Shown: positions 5,776 to 11,615 of the stretch, in pieces | Numbering within the stretch: the stretch's first letter is position 1 | How the letters are laid out: the number at the start of each line of letters is the position of its first letter | Source: Oxalobacteraceae bacterium | Lineage (GTDB): Bacteria > Pseudomonadota > Gammaproteobacteria > Burkholderiales > Burkholderiaceae_D | Direction: 5' to 3' | NCBI GenBank assembly: GCA_003132085.1 | Contig: PKWO01000345.1 | Span: 1 to 11,615 of the forward strand | DNA: 11,615 nt | Program-made: the position numbers and the translations under genes | The notes under the pieces: generated by a model | The model's database searches: none | What the model was told of the DNA's origin: nothing | The model's input: the letters and a program-made list of their open reading frames with translations, nothing else

Positions 5776-7518
5776 TTATTCGACGTCGAGCACTTCTTGA
5801 AACTCATTGATGGCGTCAATATCCGTGCCCATTGATATGTTGGTCACCCGCTCGAGTATAACTTCCACCACTACCGGCACGTTATACTGCTTCATCAGAA
5901 TCCGCGCTTGCTCAAACGCGGGAATGATTTGCTCTGGCCTGGATACGCGGATCGCCTTGCAGCCCAGACCTTCGACCACCGCTACATGATCGACACCATA
6001 ACCCTGAAGTTCCGGCGCGTTGATATTTTCAAATGCCAGTTGCACGCAGTAATCCATATCGAATCCGCGCTGCGCCTGGCGGATCAAGCCAAGATAGGAA
6101 TTATTGACTAGAACATGGATGTAAGGCAACTTGAATTGTGCCCCGACCGCCAGTTCTTCTATCATGAATTGAAAATCGTAGTCTCCGGAAATCGCCACAA
6201 TATCGCCGGTCGGGTCTGACGCGCGCACACCCAAAGCGGCCGAGATGGTCCAGCCCAAAGGGCCCGCTTGACCGCAGTTGATCCAATGGCGCGGTTTATA
6301 AACATGCAGGAATTGGGCCGCTGCAATTTGCGACAAGCCAATGCTCGACACATAGCGTACATCCTGCCCAAAGTATTCATTCATTTCCTGATATACGCGC
6401 AATGGCTTGATCGGTACCTCGTCATAGTCGGTGCGGCGCAACATCGTGCGCTTGCGCTCTTGGCACTCCGCCACCCAGGCGGAACGGTTTTTCAACTTGC
6501 CGGCGGCTTTCCACTCCCTGGCAACTTCGACAAATAGCGCCAGCGCCGCGCCGGCGTCCGATACGATGCCATAGTCCGGGCCGAAGACGCGGCCGATCTG
6601 GGTCGGTTCAATATCCACATGCACAAACTTGCGACCCTTGGTGAATACTTCGATGGTTCCAGTGTGGCGATTGGCCCAGCGGTTTCCTATGCCCAGCGCA
6701 AAATCGGATGCCAGCATGGTCGCGTTCCCGTAGCGATGGCTGGTTTGCAAGCCGGCCATGCCCGCCATCAGCGGATGATCATCCGCGATGCAGCCCCATC
6801 CCATCAGCGTCGGGATCACGGGCACGCCGACGATCTCAGCAAATTCCACCAGCAGGGCAGATGCATCCGCATTGATGATGCCGCCACCGGCCGTAATCAG
6901 AGGACGCTCGGATTCGTTGAGCATCGTCATCGCCTTTTCAATTTGCGCGCGGCTGGCCTTGGGTTTGTAGACTGCCATCGGTTCGTAAGTGTCCGGGTCG
7001 AACTCGATCTGTGCGACCTGGACATCAAACGGTAAATCGATCAAGACCGGACCGGGACGCCCGGAACGCATCAGATGAAACGCCTGCTGAAAGACGCGCG
7101 GCACCAAAGCCGGTTCGCGAACCGTTACCGACCATTTGGTGACCGGCTTGGAAATCGACTCGATGTCCACCGCCTGAAAATCCTCCTTGTAGATGCGGGC
7201 ACGGGGCGCCTGACCGGTGATGCACAGAATCGGTATCGAGTCGGCTTGGGCGGAGTACAGGCCGGTAATCATGTCGGTACCGGCCGGTCCCGAGGTGCCG
7301 ATGCAAACGCCGATATTGCCAGCCTTGGCGCGAGTATAACCTTCGGCCATATGCGAAGCGCCTTCAACATGCCGCGCCAGAATATGTTTGATGCTGTCGC
7401 GCTTTTTCAGCGCAGCATATAACGGATTGATGGCGGCTCCAGGCACGCCGAACGCGACCGTAATGCCTTCTTTTTCCATAACATGAACAGCAGCTTCAGC
7501 GGCAGTCATTTTTGCCAT
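5776..7518 (-). CDS. gcl: Glyoxylate carboligase (tartronate-semialdehyde synthase)
   Basis: Thiamine-diphosphate and FAD dependent enzyme that joins two glyoxylates into tartronate semialdehyde with loss of CO2; entry step of the glycerate pathway. The 580-residue product is very similar to E. coli Gcl throughout: MAKMxA start, GITVAFGVPGAAINP (18-32), HILARHVEGASHMAEGYTRA (45-64), GTSGPAGTDMITGLYSA (74-90), the central domain PLITAGGGIINADA (206-219), and the ThDP motif from GDYDFQF (445-451) to VNN (471-473). Val51 stands where most ThDP enzymes have a catalytic Glu, the known hallmark of Gcl. The C-terminus ends at LDVE, about 13 residues shorter than E. coli. I chose ATG 7518: it matches the E. 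coli N-terminus and has GGAGA 7 nt upstream. An extension to 7569 would add 17 unconserved residues. It is the first gene of the operon, divergent from a LysR regulator, with a candidate promoter at 7570-7598. Confidence 0.97.
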   Translation of the reverse strand: MAKMTAAEAAVHVMEKEGITVAFGVPGAAINPLYAALKKRDSIKHILARHVEGASHMAEGYTRAKAGNIGVCIGTSGPAGTDMITGLYSAQADSIPILCITGQAPRARIYKEDFQAVDIESISKPVTKWSVTVREPALVPRVFQQAFHLMRSGRPGPVLIDLPFDVQVAQIEFDPDTYEPMAVYKPKASRAQIEKAMTMLNESERPLITAGGGIINADASALLVEFAEIVGVPVIPTLMGWGCIADDHPLMAGMAGLQTSHRYGNATMLASDFALGIGNRWANRHTGTIEVFTKGRKFVHVDIEPTQIGRVFGPDYGIVSDAGAALALFVEVAREWKAAGKLKNRSAWVAECQERKRTMLRRTDYDEVPIKPLRVYQEMNEYFGQDVRYVSSIGLSQIAAAQFLHVYKPRHWINCGQAGPLGWTISAALGVRASDPTGDIVAISGDYDFQFMIEELAVGAQFKLPYIHVLVNNSYLGLIRQAQRGFDMDYCVQLAFENINAPELQGYGVDHVAVVEGLGCKAIRVSRPEQIIPAFEQARILMKQYNVPVVVEVILERVTNISMGTDIDAINEFQEVLDVE

Positions 7519-7569
7519 GTTGATTCTCCAGATATGCAGTCTTGTGAACGAGTCGAATTGATAGGACAC

Positions 7570-7598
7570 ATGTTATCGCCAAACGATTTTGTTGATAA
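7570..7598 (-). promoter_or_regulatory. Candidate sigma70-like promoter of the gcl operon
   Basis: On the minus strand TTATCA (7593-7598, 4 of 6) and TAACAT (7570-7575, 4 of 6) are spaced by 17 bp and would start transcription near 7563, some 45 nt before the gcl ATG. Modest match to consensus is what one expects of an activator-dependent promoter. The -35 shares its bases with the -35 proposed for the divergent LysR gene. Confidence 0.35.
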
Positions 7599-7620
7599 GA
7601 GGACTAAATATCGCTTTATT
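7592..7620 (+). promoter_or_regulatory. Candidate promoter of the LysR-type gene
   Basis: TTGATA (7592-7597, 5 of 6) and TTTATT (7615-7620, 4 of 6) are separated by 17 bp. Transcription would begin near 7627, about 23 nt before the ATG at 7650. The -10 lies inside the dyad at 7609-7625, which would permit autorepression. Confidence 0.4.
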
Positions 7621-7625
7621 CGATA
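7609..7625. promoter_or_regulatory. TATCG-N7-CGATA dyad with T-N11-A core, candidate LysR binding site
   Basis: Perfect 5-bp arms surround CTTTATT. The inner TCG...CGA contains the T-N11-A pattern known for LysR-type regulators. It lies about 54 bp upstream of the proposed gcl start and over the proposed lysR -10, a standard arrangement for activating the divergent operon and repressing its own gene. Assignment to this regulator is inference from position. Confidence 0.45.
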
Positions 7626-7649
7626 CCTCAGATATGGAATAATAAAACC

Positions 7650-8561
7650 ATGGACAAGTTGAAACAGATCGAAGCTTTTGTTGACGTCGCGGAGAAGGGA
7701 AGCCTCGCGCGCGCCGCGATGGAGCAAGACATTACGCCAGTGATGTTGGGACGGCGCATAGACGCGCTTGAGAAGAGGTTGGGTGTAAAGCTCATGCATC
7801 GCACGACCCGCCACCTGACGCTGACGGAGGAGGGCGCCGTATTTCTTGATCACTGCCGCAAGCTGTTGAGCGATCTCGACAGTGCCGAAGAAATCATTTC
7901 AGAGGGTCGTCACAAGGCGACCGGGCATTTGATCGTTTCAGCGCCTGCGGCGTTTGGGCGCATCCACGTGGCGTCGCATGCGCCGGCATTCATTGCGGCT
8001 AATCCTGAGGTGCGCATTTCATTTAATCTGACCGACCACGTCGTCGATCTGGTGCGGGAAGGATATGACCTGGGAATTCGCATCGGCGGCAGCATCGACC
8101 CTAATTTCGTCGCCGTCAAGCTCGCTGCCAACCGGCGCGTGGTGTGCGGTACGCCCGCCTATTTTGAGCTGCATGGAATTCCTAAAACGCTGGAGGAACT
8201 GGCACGGCACAATTGTCTCGCTTTCAATCTGCAAGGCGGCCAACAGCGCGGCTGGTACTTTCAGAAAAGCGGCAAGACCGTGACAGTCAAAGCCAACGGC
8301 AATCTGGACTGCAACGATGGCGAGCTGCTGCATCGCTGGGCTTCTGAAGGACTTGGCCTGGCGTGGCGCTCCACCTGGGAGATCGAGCCGCAGTTGGCGT
8401 CCGGTGCGCTGATTACGGTGCTCGACAAGTATGCGCTGCCGGAATACGACATCATGGCGGTGTATCCGAAGCCGAAGCATCTGCCGGCAAAGGTTCGGTT
8501 CTTCATCGAAGCATTGAAAGCGGTGTATGCAAAGCCCGGTTATTGGATGCGGCCGAGGTAA
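7650..8561 (+). CDS. LysR-type transcriptional regulator, divergent from gcl
   Basis: A 303-residue DNA-binding regulator of the LysR family. The N-terminal winged helix-turn-helix spans roughly residues 3-62 (FVDVAEKGSLARAAMEQDITPVMLGRRIDALEKRLGVKLMHRTTRHLTLTEEG, given here in part by its conserved SLARAA and LGVKL(M/F)HRTTR elements), followed by a linker helix (to about 90) and a periplasmic-binding-protein-like effector domain (about 91-295, starting GHLIVSAPAAFGR). Length is typical. The CRP/GcvA-like subgroup with a SAPAAFGR segment is common in Burkholderiales. Start at ATG 7650 gives the usual MDKLKQIEAFV opening; only a weak GGAAT-type ribosome binding site precedes it. It is transcribed away from gcl across 131 bp and is the obvious candidate regulator of the operon, perhaps with a glyoxylate-related effector. 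The effector cannot be read from the sequence. Confidence 0.92.
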   Translation: MDKLKQIEAFVDVAEKGSLARAAMEQDITPVMLGRRIDALEKRLGVKLMHRTTRHLTLTEEGAVFLDHCRKLLSDLDSAEEIISEGRHKATGHLIVSAPAAFGRIHVASHAPAFIAANPEVRISFNLTDHVVDLVREGYDLGIRIGGSIDPNFVAVKLAANRRVVCGTPAYFELHGIPKTLEELARHNCLAFNLQGGQQRGWYFQKSGKTVTVKANGNLDCNDGELLHRWASEGLGLAWRSTWEIEPQLASGALITVLDKYALPEYDIMAVYPKPKHLPAKVRFFIEALKAVYAKPGYWMRPR

Positions 8562-8576
8562 AAAAGCCATCATAAG

Positions 8577-8602
8577 AAAGAGCGCTCCAAGGAGCGCTCT
8601 TT
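8577..8602. terminator. Bidirectional terminator between the LysR gene and the porin gene
   Basis: AAAGAGCGCTCC and GGAGCGCTCTTT form a perfect 12-bp stem around AA, 16 nt past the LysR-gene stop and 34 nt past the porin stop. A-tracts and T-tracts at both ends make it usable from either side, as expected between convergent genes. Confidence 0.85.
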
Positions 8603-8635
8603 AAAGACAACCGAAAAAGAACGATTGAACTGTTC

Positions 8636-10327
8636 TTAGAATTTGTAAGCCATGCCAGCGGAGACGCCTTGAGAGCGGCATCCACCCCATGTGGTGGGGC
8701 CGGTGCCGCTATAGTCGACGACCACCGTGTTGGTTCCATCATGGCAGTCAGTAGTCAGGCCACGGCCGCCGGCTCCGATATCGTAATGGGCGTTCGCACT
8801 GTTAACGGTGAGAGCCCAGTCGGCATACCAAGAGAACGACTTATCGACCTGATGCTTGTAGGCAAGCGTGTACATATTTGCTGTGTTATCCGTGGCAAGC
8901 GGGTTGTAATTATGTTGCCCTCCTGGGTCTCCAGGAGTCGCTCCAGCATGCCCCCAACCGGCACTTATACTATCTTTTGGCGTAATGGCCTGCGTGATCG
9001 CGAACCAAAAACCATCCCGGCTTCGTTCATTTTGAAACTGCAGGTAGGCTGGAATATCTCTCCGCATACGTTCCCAGATGGCATTAACCGTCGTTCCTGT
9101 CGGGAGTGCATATTGTGCACCCACCTTGAACGCCCACTCATTCCCGATATCATCTAGGTAGCTTCCCTGTCCGAGCATGATATTGGAAGTTCCAAATTGT
9201 GTTCCGCCATTGAGCGCCGACGGGTTATTGATAGACAATGCATTATAGGTAGGGCTGTTGGATCCAATCCCGTCGCTGTTACGATTGACGTTGTGATGCA
9301 TTTCATACGCCATCGTTGCATAGAAAGGCCCATTGTCATACTTGAGTGCCGCACTAAAAGCATTGTCAAATCCACCGTCATCGCAATTGAGCGGCAAGTT
9401 ACCGCTGCCCGGCTGATTTCCGCCATTGCAATCCGACGAACCAGAGGACTGAACAACATTGTCATAGGTGCGATTTTGCCCCGGCGAAAACAACAGGTCG
9501 AAGCTTATTCCACTGCCGTATTTGGGTGATTCATACCAGATCGAATGATCAATGCGGGTGCCGAACTCGACGCGGTTATCACCGCCGGTGTTGCCCATGA
9601 TCGCCGCGTAGTCACCTAGCTGCCCGGAAAAAGGATTTAATCTGTCCGTCGCCTTCTTATAAGGTGCATAAGTCGTTCCGAACTTGATCGTGCCGAGGCC
9701 TTTATCGGATAGGCCGACGAAAGTATCACCGGAGCCGAGCGTGCCCTTTACCGCATTACTGTCCGACGTATATGAAGCGCCCACTCCTGGAGAAGAGGTA
9801 AGTGCAAGCGACGACTCAATCTGGTAGACGAATTTGACGTCACCGTCGCCAATCTGCTTATCTCCCCGATAACCAACAACCGATTTATTGCTTGATATTG
9901 CAGGCATCCAGCCCACGCGTCCAACCGGTCCTCCTTTGGCCGGGCCTTGAACGATCGACGAGTTAGGATTTGCCGGATCGCTGAGGCTGTATTGAAAAGC
10001 CGGTAAACCGGAAATCCCCTTGGTCGTATAATCAACGGAGACGTCGAAATTACCGTAAAACCCCTTGAGAAGGGCATCCAATTTTGGTTCGGATGAACTG
10101 CCTGTGGATGGCGTCGCTTGAACCGTTTGCTCTATTTTGTCTTGCTTCTTCGAGGTATCCTCTTGCTTCTTGGAAAGTTCATCAAGTCGCTTCATGAGAA
10201 CATTCATTTGCGCTTTGAGAGCAGTGATCTCGTCTGAGCTATCCGCTAAAGCGGTGCTGGAATAGAGACCACCGACCGCTAAAGTGCCAGCGAGCGCGAC
10301 AGCCAAAGGCTTGCACGTAAACTTCAT
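8636..10327 (-). CDS. Outer-membrane porin with N-terminal coiled coil
   Basis: Beta-barrel porin for passive uptake of small solutes. Residues 1-28 form a signal peptide (MKFTCK, hydrophobic core, cleavage expected after TALA). Residues about 33-70 form a heptad-like coiled coil (ITALKAQMNVLMKRLDELSKKQ and following Lys/Gln/Glu-rich turns). The barrel then shows typical Burkholderiales porin elements: SVVGYRGDKQIGDGDVKFVYQIESS (149-173), DTFVGLSDKGLGTIKFGTTYAPYK (201-224), and a C-terminal GMAYKF with terminal Phe for outer-membrane assembly. At 563 residues it is much longer than common 350-400 residue porins; the excess lies in the coiled coil and in loops rich in Gly, Ser and Asn. Four loop cysteines (300, 315, 528, 550) could form two disulfides. 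ATG 10327 has AGGAGA 8 nt upstream. It converges with the LysR gene and has its own promoter. Its substrate is unknown; a link to glyoxylate or keto-acid uptake is positional inference only. Confidence 0.9.
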   Translation of the reverse strand: MKFTCKPLAVALAGTLAVGGLYSSTALADSSDEITALKAQMNVLMKRLDELSKKQEDTSKKQDKIEQTVQATPSTGSSSEPKLDALLKGFYGNFDVSVDYTTKGISGLPAFQYSLSDPANPNSSIVQGPAKGGPVGRVGWMPAISSNKSVVGYRGDKQIGDGDVKFVYQIESSLALTSSPGVGASYTSDSNAVKGTLGSGDTFVGLSDKGLGTIKFGTTYAPYKKATDRLNPFSGQLGDYAAIMGNTGGDNRVEFGTRIDHSIWYESPKYGSGISFDLLFSPGQNRTYDNVVQSSGSSDCNGGNQPGSGNLPLNCDDGGFDNAFSAALKYDNGPFYATMAYEMHHNVNRNSDGIGSNSPTYNALSINNPSALNGGTQFGTSNIMLGQGSYLDDIGNEWAFKVGAQYALPTGTTVNAIWERMRRDIPAYLQFQNERSRDGFWFAITQAITPKDSISAGWGHAGATPGDPGGQHNYNPLATDNTANMYTLAYKHQVDKSFSWYADWALTVNSANAHYDIGAGGRGLTTDCHDGTNTVVVDYSGTGPTTWGGCRSQGVSAGMAYKF

Positions 10328-10399
10328 TATTTGTCTCCTGATATGATTTTGTCTCTAACTAGCAAAATTCTAGGTAGGGTGATTCAGAATGCGCTTCTT

Positions 10400-10442
10400 G
10401 TCGTACTCGTATCGTTGACTTCGGTCAATTTTTTTAAAAAAA
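10400..10442 (-). promoter_or_regulatory. Candidate porin promoter with UP-like A/T element
   Basis: On the minus strand TTGACC (10423-10428, 5 of 6) is followed after 17 bp by TACGAC (10400-10405, weak). Directly upstream of the -35 is a perfect 14-bp TTTTTTTAAAAAAA block (10429-10442), well placed as an UP element for the RNA polymerase alpha subunit. The leader to the ATG would be about 65 nt. Confidence 0.45.
10415..10435 (+). terminator. C(UUCG)G hairpin followed by seven T, terminator-like on the plus strand
   Basis: TTGAC (10415-10419), TTCG and GTCAA (10424-10428) form a 5-bp stem closed by the very stable C(UUCG)G tetraloop, followed at once by seven T (10429-10435). This is the form of a short intrinsic terminator on the plus strand, yet no plus-strand gene lies upstream, since the porin occupies the other strand. 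The same bases form the porin -35 and A/T element, so it may be a by-product of those. Confidence 0.35.
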
Positions 10443-10633
10443 CAACATATTCGTGTTCAGTGAAAAACACAGATTCGCCGCTTTATCCACCTTGGGCGGT
10501 GGCAGCGAGAAACGTTGGGTCGGCGTTGATGTTGTTTCTTTTGCCACACTTAAAATTCGGTGAAAAGTTCAACGAATCTGAGTGTAAGAGGAGCCACCGT
10601 TGCTGACATTGATCGCAGTCAATCTTGTAAAGA

Positions 10634-10652
10634 TCGGCACATCATTTGCCGA
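10634..10652 (-). terminator. TCGGCA-N7-TGCCGA stem-loop downstream of the HPP-CBS gene
   Basis: A perfect 6-bp stem with a 7-base loop lies about 85 nt past the HPP-CBS stop. On the minus strand it is followed by TCTTTAC, a poor T-run. It is the best terminator candidate I see for that gene, but a weak one. Confidence 0.25.
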
Positions 10653-10737
10653 CAGTTCAATATTCCGCTTATCAACCTGGAGCAGTCGACAAAACCACCT
10701 GCCCTGGTATTTCCAGCCCTCCAAATCTCTTGTTTCG

Positions 10738-11615
10738 CTATTTGATAGATGAGATCACGGCAGCGCCAGACGATTCATGAAGGTTTTTTTCGTAGAGTGC
10801 GGCGATCATATCGGACTGAGTAATGATCCCGACCAGCCGACGGGCATCATTTACTACAGGAATTGAATGCACCCCGGCGTCCGACATACGAGCCACTAAT
10901 TCGACGATAGGTTGGTCTTCGCTGGCCAATATAATGTCCTTATGCATGATCTGTCCGACCACCTCAGGTTTGATGGAGTGACTATGCAAAGTTGGTCGAA
11001 GAAAAAAAGCCAGTCTTTGAGAGAATCCTTTGTAATTTCCACTATCTGCTTGTTTAACGAAATCGTCTTTCGATACTATGCCCATTACTCTCCCAGTGCG
11101 GTCCAGAACAGGTAATGCCGTCAGGCGATATTTGAGCAAGAGATTCCATGCGCTTTGCAACTCGGTGCTGAACTCCACACTTATCACGTCCTTGGACATC
11201 ACGTCCGCACATTGCGTCACGCCGAACCTCCGAAGATAAGCTTGCCTCTCCGTCTCCACAAGAATCGATTCAAGGTCGGCACGACTGATATCCAAAACTT
11301 GGTTATACCGGGCCAAGACGTTGTCGAGATCCTCCGGCGTTGTGCCGATGCGAGCCGTTGGCACGGGGTCCTTTGTTTCGCGCGCAGTTGCATGGTCGGC
11401 TCCGATAAGATTGGGATAGCGTCGGCCGGTGGCATTATTAAATATAAGCGCAGTCAATAAAAGCACAAGCGAATTAAGCGCCACCGGGAAAATCACAAAA
11501 CCGTACCCCATCGCATGCACGTTGGCTCCGCCTAATACAGCAGTGAGCGCCACGGCTCCGCTTGGCGGATGTAAACAGCGCAGCGAAAACATTGCGGCAA
11601 TAGCAAGCGATGCTC
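10738..11615 (-). CDS. HPP-family membrane protein with two CBS domains, 5' end cut by window edge
   Basis: The visible 291 C-terminal residues begin inside the membrane domain. The opening ASLAIAAMFSLRCLHPPSGAVALTAVLGG carries the Cys-Leu-His-Pro-Pro signature that names the HPP family, followed by a further hydrophobic span (about fragment residues 37-58, YGFVIFPVALNSLVLLLTALIF). A charged linker leads to two CBS domains: about 134-189 (CADVMSKDVISVEFS to GIVSKDDFVK) and about 220-275 (VGQIMHKDIILASED to GIITQSDMIAALY). CBS pairs usually bind adenine nucleotides and gate an attached transporter or enzyme. HPP proteins are proposed transporters (a plant plastid and a cyanobacterial member have been linked to nitrite uptake), but the bacterial HPP-CBS substrate is not established. 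The true start lies beyond the right edge; the ATG at 11592 is internal because conserved residues continue upstream of it. The gene has no evident functional tie to the glyoxylate operon. Confidence 0.88.
   Translation of the reverse strand, partial: ASLAIAAMFSLRCLHPPSGAVALTAVLGGANVHAMGYGFVIFPVALNSLVLLLTALIFNNATGRRYPNLIGADHATARETKDPVPTARIGTTPEDLDNVLARYNQVLDISRADLESILVETERQAYLRRFGVTQCADVMSKDVISVEFSTELQSAWNLLLKYRLTALPVLDRTGRVMGIVSKDDFVKQADSGNYKGFSQRLAFFLRPTLHSHSIKPEVVGQIMHKDIILASEDQPIVELVARMSDAGVHSIPVVNDARRLVGIITQSDMIAALYEKNLHESSGAAVISSIK

Larger units (their letters stand above)
10328..10737. other. Intergenic region between porin and HPP-CBS gene
   Basis: About 410 bases without a convincing gene. 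It holds the porin leader and promoter and the plus-strand hairpin described separately. Further inverted repeats are CCACC-N6-GGTGG (10487-10502), GTGTT-N8-AACAC (10453-10470), ATTGA-N6-TCAAT (10608-10623) and TCGGCA-N7-TGCCGA (10634-10652). The short plus-strand reading frames here have non-ATG starts or unlikely composition. Confidence 0.55.

Noticed and set aside
7573..7598. TTATC-N16-GATAA inverted repeat between gcl and the LysR gene
   Set aside because: Arms are short and widely spaced, and they coincide with the proposed gcl -10 and -35, so chance or promoter sequence explains them.
8019..8573. 184-codon minus-strand frame opposite the LysR gene
   Set aside because: Antisense shadow of a confident LysR gene with no ribosome binding site or domain.
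10331..10606. 91-codon plus-strand frame with a hydrophobic stretch in the porin upstream region
   Set aside because: It begins with TTG overlapping the porin ribosome binding site on the other strand, lacks its own site, and crosses the porin promoter.
10600..10752. 50-residue plus-strand frame with TTG start preceded by AAGAGGAG
   Set aside because: The ribosome binding site is good, but the peptide has no recognisable feature, the start is TTG, and it runs into the HPP-CBS gene 3' end on the other strand. Kept out pending conservation evidence.
1..11615. CRISPR arrays, IS elements, prophage genes, toxin-antitoxin pairs, tRNAs, riboswitches
   Set aside because: Looked for on both strands by eye; no repeat arrays, transposase motifs, tRNA-like cloverleafs or known riboswitch cores were found.

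Overview
The window looks like chromosomal DNA of a Gram-negative betaproteobacterium, most likely Burkholderiales (Oxalobacteraceae or Burkholderiaceae). This is inferred from the protein families (Burkholderiales-type porin, HPP-CBS protein, gcl-hyi-glxR-ttuD-pyk gene order), a mid-50s GC impression and strong GGAG-type ribosome binding sites. No database search was possible, so genus is open. I see no transposase, phage gene, CRISPR array, tRNA or rRNA.

Layout. Minus strand, left edge: the first 232 codons of a KdgT-family 2-keto-3-deoxygluconate permease (1-696), cut by the window edge. It has a long leader with a good sigma70-like promoter and a perfect 16-bp operator-like palindrome next to the -10. 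Then, read right to left on the minus strand, comes a five-gene set for glyoxylate assimilation through the D-glycerate pathway: gcl (5776-7518), hyi (4972-5751), glxR/garR (4019-4906), ttuD-type glycerate 2-kinase (2664-3935) and a pyruvate kinase (1113-2531). A LysR-type regulator (7650-8561, plus strand) is divergent from gcl across a 131-bp gap with overlapping candidate promoters and a T-N11-A dyad. It converges on a large porin (8636-10327, minus) and the two share a bidirectional terminator. The right edge holds the C-terminal 291 codons of an HPP-family membrane protein with two CBS domains (10738-11615, minus), separated from the porin by a 410-bp gap with the porin promoter.

How the genes work together. 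Gcl condenses two glyoxylates into tartronate semialdehyde plus CO2. Hyi interconverts hydroxypyruvate and tartronate semialdehyde. GlxR reduces the semialdehyde to D-glycerate. The MOFRL-type kinase makes 2-phosphoglycerate. Enolase (not in the window) gives PEP, and the local pyruvate kinase makes pyruvate. The set therefore carries glyoxylate or hydroxypyruvate to central metabolism, with the divergent LysR protein as likely regulator. The KdgT-like permease and the porin may supply substrates, but that is inference from position only.

The window is mostly a well-understood catabolic locus. I did not find a convincing new system. The points most worth a second look are regulatory: the kdgT operator and leader, the gcl/lysR divergent control region, and a C(UUCG)G hairpin with a T-run lying antisense in the porin leader.
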